A DNA stretch of 64,000 bases, from positions 14,260,001 to 14,324,000 of the forward strand of contig CP075493.1 in the NCBI GenBank assembly GCA_021613535.1, in the 5' to 3' direction. The translations under genes were made by a program, and so were the position numbers. How positions within the stretch are numbered: position 1 is the stretch's first letter; each line of letters begins with the position of its first letter. Shown here piece by piece: positions 48,731 through 60,606 of this stretch. The notes under the pieces were generated by a model. It was not told the origin of the DNA. It worked only from the letters and a program-made list of their open reading frames with translations, and ran no database searches. The DNA is from Adineta vaga. Lineage: Eukaryota; Rotifera.

Positions 48731-49652
48731 TTATTGGAAAAAATTAAAGAACTGTTGTTGTAAATATTGTCGAACTTCACGATTATACATAAATAGATCC
48801 AATGTTTGGATTGCAGCACTGATTACTGGTAGAATTTGTAAAAGTAAATATATCCATGGTTGAATAGTTCTCTTGCCATCGATTGCTAGAACAATATAGA
48901 AAGGTCCCCATCCGATTATAAACACAATAAAAATAAAGGATATGTGTTTAAGTAAGTTTAGATCTCGAGAATGTTGTTGAGAATTGATATCTTTAATTGA
49001 AGATGTGATCGTTGCTGTCATAAGAACACGTCGAGTAGATGATCGAACAAAGAAAAATATAATTGAATTGAAAACAATATTGATTATCGATGGAACTATT
49101 ACATTTATCAACAAGACATAGTAATAGATCCATGGTACTTGTAGTCTGTTATTATATAGACATGTCTAGAAAATGAAACATTCTGGAATTGTTATGGAAT
49201 TGTATTCATTTTACCTGATAAGATGTTAGAAAGAATGGTATCGATAAGACAACGCTAACAATCCATTGTACGATTGATGATAATAATGACCAGACTAATT
49301 TTTTGAATAGATTCTTATTTGAATAAATAATTGAAAAACATCTATTGATAATAATCATGACTAAAGAATGAACTACTGAACAATTGACTATTTGTGGCAT
49401 GAATGTAAAGTAAAGACACATTGTTATTGATTTTTCGAATATGATTGGATTGAGAAGATGAATCGATTTATTTGTTAACCAATATATAGCACAGATAATA
49501 CCAGTCAAACAAAAATTACCAACTAGAATATTATTACTTGTATGAAAACGACGAATTAAGAGAATTGGAAGGAAATAGATCGATAGTAATAGAATAACGA
49601 TCGAAAATATAACTATTTGAACAATTAGAACAACGCGAAGTGCATCACTCAT
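48731..49652 (-). CDS. Rhodopsin-like seven-transmembrane receptor, two exons
   Basis: Model complement(join(48731..49165,49215..49652)), 290 aa; the phase-0 intron (CAG|GTAAAA...CTAG|ACA) falls in extracellular loop 2. Seven hydrophobic segments are present: four in exon 1, with INRCFSIIY at the TM3 end in place of DRY, and three in exon 2, with FIFIVFIIGWGPFYIVL as TM6. The TM6 GWGP and the TM7-end FMYNREVRQYL match rotifer members that resemble peptide receptors. The tail is short and ends in FFNFFQ. Ligand unknown. Confidence 0.8.
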
Positions 49653-49968
49653 TTTCTTTTTCTTTTAAGTGAATAATTGATCGGGGAAAAAAAGCAGTCG
49701 TCATCAGTTCATATTCTCTAATAGAAAACGTGCAGGACTGACTTTTCTATCGAGATTTTATATTGGTGATCAACAACAAGAAAGATCAGAATAGCTTTTT
49801 CTTCATCTTTATCAAAAATGAAACGAGGGACAAATAGTTGATTCTTTTGCCCGCTCGTAACTTCGTGGTGCACACAAAAGTATGTAAGAAAGATGGTTAT
49901 TTTTCTCTCATCAAACGATACAAATATATACTTCAAAGCAAAATATTTTGTACTATTCTAGGTCCATC
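49653..49968. other. Intergenic
   Basis: Upstream of the GPCR gene and the sulfotransferase relic. No feature seen. Confidence 0.4.
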
Positions 49969-50440
49969 ATGATGATTCACATTAGTGAAAATCTTCTAGT
50001 AATCGATGGCATTCTACTTTCTCCAACTACTGAAGCTGATATAGTTCGCTCAGCATTGAATTACAAACCAAAAATCGATGATACTTTCCTTTCTACTTAT
50101 ACAAAACCAGGCACGACATAGATGAAAGTCATTCTATATGCATTGTCGAATGATAGTAAATCATTTGATGATAATATGGCAGAATATTTTGCACATACAC
50201 CTATACTCTGGAAAAATTATTTGACGGAGAACCTGATCAAACATCATTCGAAGCATTTATCAATGGGACTTTGCTCTATGGTGGTTATTTCTAACATCTA
50301 CGTACTATTTGGAAACATAAAGATATGATAGGGCGTACATATCTCAAACACATCGTCTCAATCAGATTTTCTCTGAGAAGACAGAAGATCTACCTGGACT
50401 CGAAAAACTGCTTCGATAATGAAACTGAATTTTATGTAAT
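49969..50440 (+). pseudogene. Cytosolic sulfotransferase relic
   Basis: The first piece reads SPTTEADIVRSALNYKPKID and then DDTFLSTYTKPGTT, followed by TAG at 50119-50121. The family P-loop for the PAPS phosphosulfate is YPKSGTTW, so TAG sits exactly where the Trp codon TGG belongs. The frame then continues MKVILYALSNDSK. After a further frame change, FEAFINGTLLYGGYF, another in-frame stop and HLRTIWKHKDMIGRTYLKH follow, as in sulfotransferases. The remaining C-terminal half is absent. Inactive by at least two stops and one frame change. Confidence 0.65.
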
Positions 50441-51039
50441 TTAACTTTAGAACTGTAAAAAAAGTCGTTATTTTAATCGTATAAACAAGATATTCATGAT
50501 GACATGGACTACATATGACTCATTAATGTTTTCGTTTTGATAAACAAGTAAAAGCACAACTTACTATGGCGATTTAGAAAACGCTTATATTTTTTTTCTT
50601 TCCTTTCTTTTCTTCTCATCTCGCCCATCATGTTATTGATGGAAAACCGTATCGTTCTCTTTTCTCTCATACGTGTTATGATGATGTCTCCCCTCGTGTT
50701 TAGCGCTTGTCTCTTCTTTTTTATACATATTTCGACCGAATTTTCTATTTCCATGCTCATTTGTTGGACACACAAATGTTCGGATAGAAATTTTCTGCCC
50801 GCACATGTAACGATACGCCTATAGATATGAGAAAATACAAATAGTCTTTCCCGTACTCGTATCTTTACTACTAACAATAAGTACGTTGAATTTTTTGATT
50901 TTTTTCCCTCGTTCTTATTGTGAAGTACATATTATCTTTTATTGGTCGACTTTTTTTTATATGAAATGAAAGAAAGAGAAAGAAACGAAGATCTCAACTT
51001 TGCTTCTTCTTCTTCTTCTTCTTAGCAAATACAATATTG
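50441..51039. other. Intergenic with CTT microsatellite before the DED gene
   Basis: A (CTT)n run at about 51003-51023 lies 16 nt upstream of the DED start. Otherwise T-rich, with no gene. Confidence 0.5.
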
Positions 51040-51400
51040 ATGGATAATCTACGTTTACGTGCTATACTTTTAAATCTTCAAGATCGTCTGAGTAATGATG
51101 ATCGAAAACGTCTTCATTTCTATTTTGGCAATGATATTCCACGAAGAATTCGAGATGATCCATCACTAGGTGGCACTCTCAATTTAATGGATTCTCTTTT
51201 CGATCAAGATAAAATTAACGATGAAGATTTTACTTATCTTATCAATGCTTTCGATCAAATTCGTTGTTTAGATGCAGTCAAATTGTTAAAAGGTAATTCC
51301 GTTTTCTTTGCGATTGATTTCTAATTATTTTCGATTATGTTTAGAACATTTAAATCGAAAGGCTACGTTTGGATTAAATCAATCGATGCAGAGTTTATAG
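51040..51400 (+). CDS. Death-effector-like domain protein (short)
   Basis: Model join(51040..51292,51345..51400), about 102 aa. The DED-like fold is clear from its conserved core: DDRKRLHFYFGNDIPRR, LGGTLNLMDSLFDQDKI and FTYLINAFDQIRC. ATG at 51040 is preferred; a TTG precedes it. After the intron the frame reads EHLNRKATFGLNQSMQSL and stops at TAG 51398-51400. In the paralogue at 2715-3573 the same exon continues through this point into the TM exon. Here a stop and a one-base difference cut the DED away from the membrane part, whose ATG follows 5 nt later (51406). It is either a separate DED adaptor or the broken front half of a fusion. Confidence 0.65.
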
Positions 51401-51405
51401 TAATA

Positions 51406-52767
51406 ATGCCACCGATCTTGGATAAACTTCTTCAGGATGCTGACGAAGATGACGATGGTCAACAAATGGTATCCTCTTGTAAGTAAGATACGGTTTGATA
51501 TTTTATTCTAATTTCAACTGTATTTTAGCTCTTGTTATCAAACAAAATCCTCGTGATACAAATATTCTTGAGCAACGCAAAGATTCATCTTTAATAATAA
51601 CAAGAAAATCCTTGTTTCGAAAATGTATTTTTGCATTTATTTTCTTCTTAATTATTGTGTCTTTAATTTCCTTCTCTTTCTGGAATTATATGAGTATCGG
51701 TCAACTAAAATTAAAACATATAGAAGTAAATAAGATGATACAAGAAATACAAATCAGTCAAAATAACCACCTTAACTTAGTGAAACAATTACAAAATCAA
51801 TCAATAATGATGATGATCAATAAAAGTAAATGAAATATTTTTTATTCAATTCGAACGATATGTTTACAGAAGAATTTTTTTTCCAGAATCAAAATTTAAA
51901 CTATACGCCAAAATTGTTGCAGGAGGAAATAAACATGGAGATGAATTAAATCAATTATCTGGTCCTGATGGGATATTCATTGATGAAGAGAAGACGATGT
52001 TTATTACTGATTATTATAACCATACTATTATCAAATGGAAATATAATGAAAAGATAGGAGAAATTATTGCAGGTGGAAATGGAAATGGAACGAGATTGGA
52101 TCAATTGTATTGTCCAACAGATACAATTGTTGATGAAGAAAGTAGTTCGATCATCATTGCTGATCGATGGAATAATCGAGTGATTCGATGGTTTAATCGT
52201 CGACAACAAGAAATTCTTATTGATAATATTGTTTGTTATGGTTTAACAATGGATAGTCAAGGTTTTCTCTATGTCTCTGATACAGACAAGAATGAAGTGA
52301 AACGATGGAAAATTGGAGACAAACAAATGTTAGTAGCTGGTGGAAATGGAAAAGGAAATCAACTTAATCAACTCAATGGTCCTACTCACATCTTTGTTGA
52401 TGAAGATTATTCTCTTTATGTATCAGATGGAGGAAATCATCGTGTAATGAAATGGCAAAAAAATGCGAGTGAAGGAATTGTTGTAGCTGGAGGAAATGGT
52501 CAAGGTGGAAATCTTAATCAATTGTTTTATCCTTCAGGATTAGTTGTCGATCGATGGGGTCAAATCTATATAGCTGATTGTTATAATCATCGAATCATGC
52601 GATGGTCTGAAGGAGATAAAGAAGGTGAAATTGTAGTTGGTGGAAATGGCAAAGGCAATGGATTAAATCAACTGAACACTCCTCGTGGTTTAACATTTGA
52701 TCTGAATGGAAATCTTTATGTTGCAGATTCTTGGAATAGTCGAATCGTTCGATTTGATTTACTTTGA
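51406..52767 (+). CDS. Single-pass membrane protein with a six-bladed NHL propeller
   Basis: Model join(51406..51478,51529..51825,51887..52767), 416 aa, all introns phase 1. A short cytoplasmic N-terminus (MPPILDKLLQ, acidic DADEDDD) precedes a basic stretch and one TM helix (CIFAFIFFLIIVSLISFSF). A coiled-coil-like stalk follows, and then six NHL blades with the pattern LNQL..P.G..VD....LYVAD..NHR(V/I)(M/I)RW, ending in NLYVADSWNSRIVRFDLL. Six blades make a closed beta-propeller, a ligand-binding fold. The topology (Lys/Arg before the TM) places the propeller outside the cell. It is the intact counterpart of the truncated NHL regions elsewhere in the window. Confidence 0.75.
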
Positions 52768-52886
52768 AAGTTTAATCGAAAAACAACTTCAAAATTTTGA
52801 AACAAGAAAACTAGTTTTGTTTACTGATTTTTATTTTTGATATATTTTGTGAATTTGTCTCATTTCGATCAAGCATTGCTAGGTCT

Positions 52887-55378
52887 TTATTTCTGACATT
52901 TTGTGTTGACTGATGCACCAAGTAATTGTGATGACAATGGCAACATCAGTGAAACATTAGTCGTTGTCGCATCGGAAGCACATCCTTGGCCATATCCCAC
53001 TCGATCGACTATTACTCTCAGTGTTCCATTTACTTGCAATGGATGTGAAGCAGTAATAGTAAAATCAACATTAGTTTCACTGAATAGATAAGCACCAGCA
53101 TGAGACAATTGTATATTTATCTCGAAGAGTGAACTTTTACATGAGAAGCTAGTGTTAACATTCGCCCATAGAACAAATGAAGCACGCTTTAATGAAGGCC
53201 ACATTGTTCCATGAAAAAGATGATTGGTTGATATGCATGAAAAGACTTGTTGATCATTGTACTGTTTAATTACAGTGGGCATCAATGCCAATGATACGTT
53301 CGGTAAGATCATGTAACGATAATCAAGTGTGTATGGCCCTTGTCCGTGATCTAACCAGATAGTTACCGTACGAGCTGTTACTGTATAATTGTAAGCACCA
53401 ATCGTGTCAAAATTTCCTGTTTTTATACCAAAATTAATACCGACAGATGCATATAGTCCTTGATTTTGTAAAAGATAACCGAAATCTGTTTCACCTAGAT
53501 GTATCCATTGAACATTCGATGTTGCATTGCTCGACGAATATGGAAATGAATAATTTCCATCGGATAAAGTAAGAATAGTGGAATTAAAAAAACCAACAGT
53601 AATGTCACCTGTTTTATATAAACGGCTGGCCAATGTTGTCCAAGCTCGATTAGCTGTAGTCAATGTAAGATTTGTAGCAAGAGCAATAATAGCATCATCA
53701 TAGAAATGCCACGATCGTTGTGCTGTTAAATTATGTGTTGCCGTATCCATCATAGCCATTCCATAAAAATCATCACTTACACCTCCGACAAACGGTAATC
53801 TTATCAATGAAGCAGGTACATCATTACACATGACTAGAGGAATATCATGTTCAACAGTAATACCATTGATTGATTGCCAATCAAGTAAAGGAAAGAAAAA
53901 GACATAATCATTAGCGTCTGTAGTAAACAAATTGAGTACACCTTGACCAGTATGTTCACGTTTCAGATTTTCTCCATTTCCACATTCATCGGGATTAGTA
54001 CGAACGGATTGCATTTTAATAGCACTCGTCCAATTTTGACGACGATGAACATGGTAATCTGATGTATAGAAATGTTTATTTCCAATCAATGCACTCGCAT
54101 TGGGAAAATGATCTAGACGATCAGCAAAATTTAATAAATTATTTCGAAGATTGATCGTTGGTATAACTTGTGCTAAAGCTCTTATATGTTGCGTTTTATA
54201 AGGAACGAGATAACCTCTATCGGGACGAGTAATTGCTCTTCCTTTCACGTGCCAATCCCATTGATTAGTAATGGCCATCCATGCGTCACCATCATGAGAA
54301 ATCGTGCAAAAAGTATCAGTTTCTCGAGATCTGGTGCATATTGTGTGTCAACACTGCACAAAAAGAATGAAAAAATATTTTGTGCCCAATCTGCACCATA
54401 AGCAGCGGAGAGTAATTGTGTACCATGAAAATGATAAGCAAAATCATTTTGTACACCTTCTTTATTTAACGGTTGAATCATAATATCTTGCCACATACGA
54501 GTAAATCCTTGTTCGATGCCCGTAAGATTACGCGTGGCCAACGATCGATACAATTGTGCTTGAATCATCCATACTAGATTACAACCAGTTGTCCACTGAT
54601 CACCTATCAATTGGAAGTAAAAATACCGAAAAAGAGTGTCAACAACAAACACGTCGAAAAAAGTATGTCCAAAAAAAATGTCGATCATATGAAAAGTCAG
54701 ATTTTTTCCAAACAGGGTGTGAGTGAAGGTTTCTAGATAAGCATGATATCTGCACTCTTCGCTCAGCTATCAACCTTAGCCTCACCTTCGCAGTCTCACT
54801 GTCTTTCTAATATTTCGATATACTTGGCTTAGTCTTTTTACTATTTACTCACCTGACCACCAATTGGCGCGATATGAAATTTCTTTGATTTTTTCTAATT
54901 CAAAACTGGTGACATTGTCTCCTAACATCAATAAATGACCAGTGGTAGATATGGGAATAGAAATTCGATTCCACCACCAATTCGGATTTTGCCAATCTCT
55001 TGTTAACCAAACGTTTAATGCACAATGTGCAGCAGATAATAATCTGGTATTATTTCGTTGAGTCGAACCATTGACAGTCAATGCTTGTATCATCACAGTA
55101 ACTCGTGATATATGGATTGCTGTTAACCAATTAGCACGACCTTGATCAGTATAATTAACATCTAGCCAATAACAAGAACTATTCAATGTTTGAGCATATC
55201 GAAGTGCATTTTCGACTATGGATGGAATAGAATTAGGATTTGGCCAAATCATTTGTTCTAGAACACGTTGTCGAATAATGGAAATATCATCATTTGGTGG
55301 ACGTGTCGAAATGCACAATGATATAGATGAACAAAGAAAGACAATCTTCAGAATAGATATACTCTGGTATATTAACAT
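52887..55378 (-). CDS. Secreted polysaccharide lyase family 8 (chondroitin/hyaluronate lyase type), one frame break
   Basis: Exon 1 is 54853..55378; exon 2 runs from 54603 to the stop at 52887. The signal peptide is ISILKIVFLCSSISLCIS. The alpha/alpha toroid has NPNWWWNRISIPISTTGHLL and the PL8 catalytic Asn/His block VQNDFAYHFHGTQL, followed by an AAYG Tyr. The beta-sandwich half has QNWTSAIKMQSVRTN, ENLKREHTGQGVLNLFT and DYVFFFPLLDWQSI. These enzymes cleave uronic-acid glycosaminoglycans by beta-elimination. The frame changes at about 54289-54302: the upstream frame reads LILFARFLMM, while HDGDAWMAITNQWDW is in another frame. A one-base change, an assembly error or a 32-nt micro-intron could account for it. 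PL8 is largely bacterial and fungal, so horizontal origin is likely. The start at 55378 was chosen because the signal peptide begins there. Confidence 0.8.
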
Positions 55379-55609
55379 CGTAAGAATAAGTGTTTCTATA
55401 GAAAAAAAAACTTGTGCTGTAGGTATCTTATATGGTATGCTTATCAATAAAGAGATAATGAGATAGAAACATACCTTTCTCTTGCTTTTTAACAACGAGA
55501 AAAACAGACAAATTATTATCAACGATACTTGTAGGAACATTATTTTTATTAAAAAAATAAATAAATGTAACTAAGTTATTTGCAGGATTTACTAAGCGAA
55601 AAAGTTTGT

Positions 55610-57327
55610 TCATAGTAATGTCGATTTCTTCAATGAAAGATTCAGTCGATTATTTATAACATGAATTGTATTCTTTATCTCTCTTAACATACTCTCCATT
55701 TCATGCATTCTTGATTCATTTGAAATAGTCTTTGTTTCTACTTCGACAGTTCGGTTATTTGTTTCACGTTGAATTGTCATTATTTCAGGAAGACCAATTA
55801 CATGATCGGTTAGTTGCAATCTTGCTCGTTTTATTTCTCGAACAACGGATATTGAACCAAAGAATTTTCTTTCAGTGCTCATATATTCGATCGACCGGTG
55901 TCTGCTCATGTTTTTCAATCGCCACATTTTCCAACTATAATGAATAATATTAGCAGCATGATGTTTTTGTGTTTTAGCCAATTCGATGTTAAGGACAAAG
56001 TTATAGATATATTTTTCCCGACGACTCAGCAACAATTTTTGTGAAAGAACAGCAATCAAAAAAGCAGTAACTGTCACACCAGTCAAAGCTGTGAGAGTAG
56101 CCACACCTATAATATCAACCATCGAATATATGTTCACCCTAATAACATTCATCTTTACCTCGTCCACAATATGTACTTGGAATTATATCGCCATAACCTA
56201 GAATAAAAAGGAATGCTATATTTGTTTTTATCAAAGAGTAACTGAGAATAAGACCAACAGTCGTAAATAAAGTTACAAATAGCCACATGGAATTGAATAT
56301 GGATAAATGTTCATGATTTGTTGAATAATTACATGCTCGAAATGACCAACTACCAATCGAAAATATTAATGTACAAAAAGTGATCAAACAAAATGTTGGT
56401 GATTGTTCGAGATAAACTTTCATGATGAAGAAAAAGTTAATTGGCACTTTATTCAGATATCCAATCGATCGTGATGATGAATCTCGAAGAAATCGAGAAT
56501 GAAAAGTAATGACACGACATAACAAATACAATCTAGCAAACACTAAAAATATGTTTCACTGAGATATATGTAATGTATAGAGATAGTGTTGTGACTTACT
56601 TGGTAAACCAAGCATGACATCCATTGGAATAAATGATAGGGGAATGGTACTTGATACAGATATAGTAGTGTTGACATTGTTTTGTTTGAATTTCAATTCA
56701 TGATAATTTTTCAATCCACGAGGAAATGGATGAATAGCACAGATGAAGATTTTTACAAGAATTTTGATGATTTTTGAACTAGTTAATCCAACATACCAAT
56801 GTTGAAGTGAATTATTGACAGAATAGAGAAGCATATTTAAATAATGATAATAAATGAGAAGAAGAATTAGGATAACAGTTGATATTGTCAAAATGAATTT
56901 GATGAGCCAAGTCATATATGTTTCATGATGATCAGGTGAAACAAAGGTTAATTCATTTGTTAATATCATCAAAACAATGCCAGGTAATGCAATTAAACAT
57001 ATCATATCATTTACCAGAGAACTATGTAATATAGACATAAATTGTATAAACTGAAGAAGAATAGTAAATAGCTTACCATTTTTGTTGTAATTGTTTGCGT
57101 TTGGTTAATCGACGACTAACATCTGCTAGATCATCAATCTTTTTAGTTTTGTTTGATTTTTCACGATTTTCTTTCAGAAGAGTAACTCTCTCACTTCTCA
57201 CCGATGATGGACGACGATAAGAATTCATTGTTGATGATACTGGTATTTCATCATGTGGTTGGTTATAATTAGCATTCGTTGTTAAATTGCTAATCAGCAA
57301 TTCATACGAATTTACATCTGAAGCCAT
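55610..57327 (-). CDS. Small-conductance calcium-activated potassium (SK/KCNN) channel
   Basis: Model complement(join(55610..56106,56159..56197,56255..56542,56600..57021,57077..57327)), 498 aa, every junction in frame. S1 is SLVNDMICLIALPGIVLMIL and S2 is FILTISTVILILLLIYYHY. The S4 region is FARLYLLCRVITFHSRFLRD with SIGYLNK. The pore is FTTVGYGDIIPSTYCGRG with selectivity filter GYGD (residues 321-324), restored across an intron that splits the first Gly. S6 is GVTVTAFLIAVLSQKLLL. The calmodulin-binding domain follows directly (REKYIYNFVLNIELAKTQKHHAANIIHYSWKM is its extent, about residues 360-395; key part AKTQKHHAANII). A C-terminal coiled coil completes the tetramer module. It opens on intracellular Ca2+ through bound calmodulin. 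Length fits invertebrate SK channels. Confidence 0.92.
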
Positions 57328-58112
57328 ATTCTGATGAGAAATACTCGAGATGTATGATATTTTTATACGTTCTAATCTGAAAGATATTAATAGAGTAAGT
57401 GAATTCAGGTTTTTCTTCTTTATTCACACTTTCAAAAACATACTCATTGGAAATGTTCAAACCTTGTAGTATTCAACCATGCATTTCTTTTCAGAAGAGG
57501 AAGGACACAAATAACATCTTGTACAACATTATAGTTACTTTTATATACCATATTTTTTTAATTGTTTCCACCCTACAGACACACAATCATTTAGCTGAAT
57601 GTACAATATATATAGTCATAACAAATACAGTTTTAATGTACAGTATAAAAGTACATCAAAGAAAAGAGAAGATGTAGTATTACATTTGACATCAATAAAA
57701 ACAAGGGTGATTCAGTCGTTTACAAGACATTTTAATTGTGAATGAAGCATAAGATATGCAACTGTTTATTGATGACATTAATTTTTAAACAAAAAATTGA
57801 ATCAATATTTCACTTGATAATGCCATACGAAGGGGTTTCTCTCTGATCTTGAGGAAGTGAGCAAAGGTGAGAATGGACAAAACACTCCGCCGTCTTTAAG
57901 ATGACTTATATAAATTTTTCTATTTTCAATCTAATGCAAGAAAGATTGAATTCTATCATCATTTTTTTCTTATCAAGAATAAAGAAGATATTCATCGTTT
58001 GACTGGATGTAATTCTTTTTTTATTTGTTTTCTTTGCCTTGTCGACATTTATGTGCACAAGAACACCAACGAAAAAAGTCCATTTATTTCATTCTTTTCG
58101 ATTCATTCTGTC
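57328..58112. other. Intergenic
   Basis: SK channel upstream region. Only short hydrophobic frames, no homology seen. Confidence 0.4.
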
Positions 58113-58380
58113 ATGCCGAGTAATCACGAAGTATACGTTTGCGTTTGGCTTGATAATGGAATCGAAAAACATCAGACAAAGCTATTTAGTGGTATACAAT
58201 GGATGGGTGTTTCTATCGTCTCGTCTAGTCAATAAAGCTTTACGCTCTCAAGATTTCGATATGCTTTCTATTCGTATGGACACAACAAGAAATCACTTTA
58301 CAGTGTATCAAGATCAAGCTATTAGCAATGATGAATTACAATTGATACTGAAGAATGTAAACGAATTTATATCAATATGA
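58113..58380 (+). CDS. Small two-exon hypothetical protein
   Basis: Model join(58113..58191,58238..58380), 73 aa; the 46-nt intron (GTATAC...AAAG) is phase 1. Exon 1 reads MPSNHEVYVCVWLDNGIEKH; exon 2 continues ALRSQDFDMLSIRMDTTRNH and FTVYQDQAISNDELQLILKN. The product looks like one compact alpha/beta unit with a final helix, and codon composition matches nearby genes. Without the intron both frames are broken. Family not recognised. Confidence 0.45.
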
Positions 58381-58635
58381 ATAGTTGTCATTCACTCGGA
58401 AAAATTCTTCATGTCGTATAGATATCGGAAGAATTATGAGAACGCCTTTGAACACCTATAATAGTAGTCTGATGATTCGTGAACGTGAATTTGGTAACGA
58501 ATAAACTTTTCAATAAAAGAGAATAGATGAGAATGAGACTGTGTCCCCAGACATTTCTCCTTCATCTTCAGCCACTCCTCACACTCTACTGATGTTTATT
58601 TTTTGCATCGAATATAGTTTTAAGGTATAGATTTT

Positions 58636-60356
58636 TTACAATTTCGACCAACTGAATTGTAATGCTTGTTCTAACACCATTGCCATACTAATAGCTTTTT
58701 CTTCTTCCAATCGTCTACAAATCACTTGTAATCCGACAATAATATTTTCAAACACTTCCGGTCCTTTATATGCATCTTTGGTTGCCCGATCATACTCACT
58801 TGCTAGATCAATATTACGATACTCGTCGGTAATCTGATCTAACTTAAGATCAACTCGAGTGACTGGAAGGACTACTGAACTCAATTGAAGTATATTTGCA
58901 ATACCACTGTAGCCAAGATCAAGTTTGAAACCAGTTGGATAAGCTGGTAATGGAATAACTGGTGAAATAATGCCATCAACCGGACGACCTGTAGACGTTA
59001 TTTCACTTGTCTTATTCCATTTTGTAAGATATTCTGTTGCATACTTCGTACGAGCTGCATTTACTTGCCAATATTCATAAACACTAAGCTCAGTATTCTT
59101 TGATCCAACAAAAACACCAGGTTGTTTTGGTTCGCCGCTTAAATCAAGAGCCACCTGAACGTCTTTTCCACCGTCAGCCGTAGACATTTGTGATAGCATG
59201 ATCATGGCCTAAATGTTGAACAAACTAGTTTTCAGCGTATGATAAGAAAGGTACTAACTTGTAGATGATCAGATGTGTCCCATTCGATGACTTCATGACC
59301 GACTTTTCGCACAGCCGCAACAGCAATATCGATTGCTCGTTGAACAGGCGGAGAAAGATGAGCAAGACCATCAAATCGAATTATACCAAAGCATAATTTA
59401 CTCGATTGACCTTCTTTGTACATATTCTCTCTCCATGGAATATTGTGTACCTTTGGATCAACTAACCATGGTTTCACTTCTGTTATCAATTTGAGAATCG
59501 TTCTAATATTTGCGAGAGATCTTGTTATTGGACCTACGACACTTGGAACTGATTCTTGTCCTTCAAGTGAATTTTTTGCCAATCCATAAGGAATTCGACC
59601 ATCAGACGGTCGTAAACCATATATACCGTTTACTGCTGCCGGAATTCGGACACTTCCACCGATATCTGTTCCAAAACCACAAATACTTCCTTTTAATGCA
59701 ACAAGACTTCCTTCGCCGCCTGAACTACCACCACAACTTAGTTCTCGATTTCGTGGATTGATAGTTACACCAAGCAGATTACTACGAGTTTCAGGAAGCA
59801 TAATAGTTTGAGGTGCAGCCGTCTTGACATAAACCACTGCTCCCAGAGAAAGTATACAATCAACAAGTATCGAATTGTATTCCATGATGTCTCCTAAATA
59901 ACCAACATAGCCCATGGCAGTTTCGACTCCTTTAATATTGAATTGATCTTTGAAACTAATCGGAATACCATGAAGTGGCCCCATTGTTTTTCCTCCAGTT
60001 GATATAAAATAATCATCGAGACTTCGAGCTCGATTAAATGCTTGTTCGAAGAATATTTCTGCTAGACAATTGGTGAGTTGATGAGCAATAGCGGCACGTT
60101 TACAATAAGCTTCTGTGACTTGTACTGCAGTGTATCTACCGTTAGCAATGTGACTGGCAAGTTCATCAATATCATCAATTTCTGTTATTTCCAAATCGAG
60201 CTTGGATAAAATTCCACATTGCGAAGGAACACGAGTACAATCTTTTGGTAGTGATTTCAAAATCGATTCAGAAAGTCTCCATTCATTTGGAATTAAGCCC
60301 AAAAGTGATGTACGCTTTCTAATAGCTTTCTCTTTCCACATGTTTATCGACGACAT
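58636..60356 (-). CDS. Amidase-signature family hydrolase (acetamidase-like)
   Basis: Model complement(join(58636..59208,59259..60356)), 556 aa, phase-0 intron with donor GTTAGT. The Ser-cisSer-Lys triad is complete: Lys in PISFKDQFNI, the cis-Ser in the Gly/Ser loop CGGSSGGEGSL, and the nucleophilic Ser in GTDIGGSVRIPA. The N-terminal part (ELASHIANGRYTAVQVTEAY) and the C-terminal block VDGIISPVIPLPAYPTG resemble fungal acetamidase/indoleacetamide-type enzymes and FAAH relatives. It has no signal peptide or obvious membrane helix, so it is probably cytosolic. It hydrolyses a carboxamide to acid and ammonia; substrate unknown. The fungal or bacterial look leaves horizontal origin open. Confidence 0.88.
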
Positions 60357-60606
60357 AAAGAATGACTACGTAAAGTAACAGATTTATCTATCCTTGCTCT
60401 AGCAAGATAAAGAAAAGAACAAAGTAAAAGACAACAGATACTCATTGACAAAAAAGATGCTGATGTCAGCCTTCATCTTGAGAGTTTGGATGTGAACGCA
60501 AACGAGCTGAAACAAGTGCTTTTTTAAAATCCGTTTTGCAGTGATTATCTTTCTAAATTTCTAATAGAACACGGTTATTTTTGTATATGAATAGCAGACA
60601 AATGAT

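Noticed and set aside
56139-56260. Apparent break in the SK channel pore
   Set aside because: Two short phase-1 introns flank a 39-nt exon; splicing rebuilds GYGD and YCGRG.
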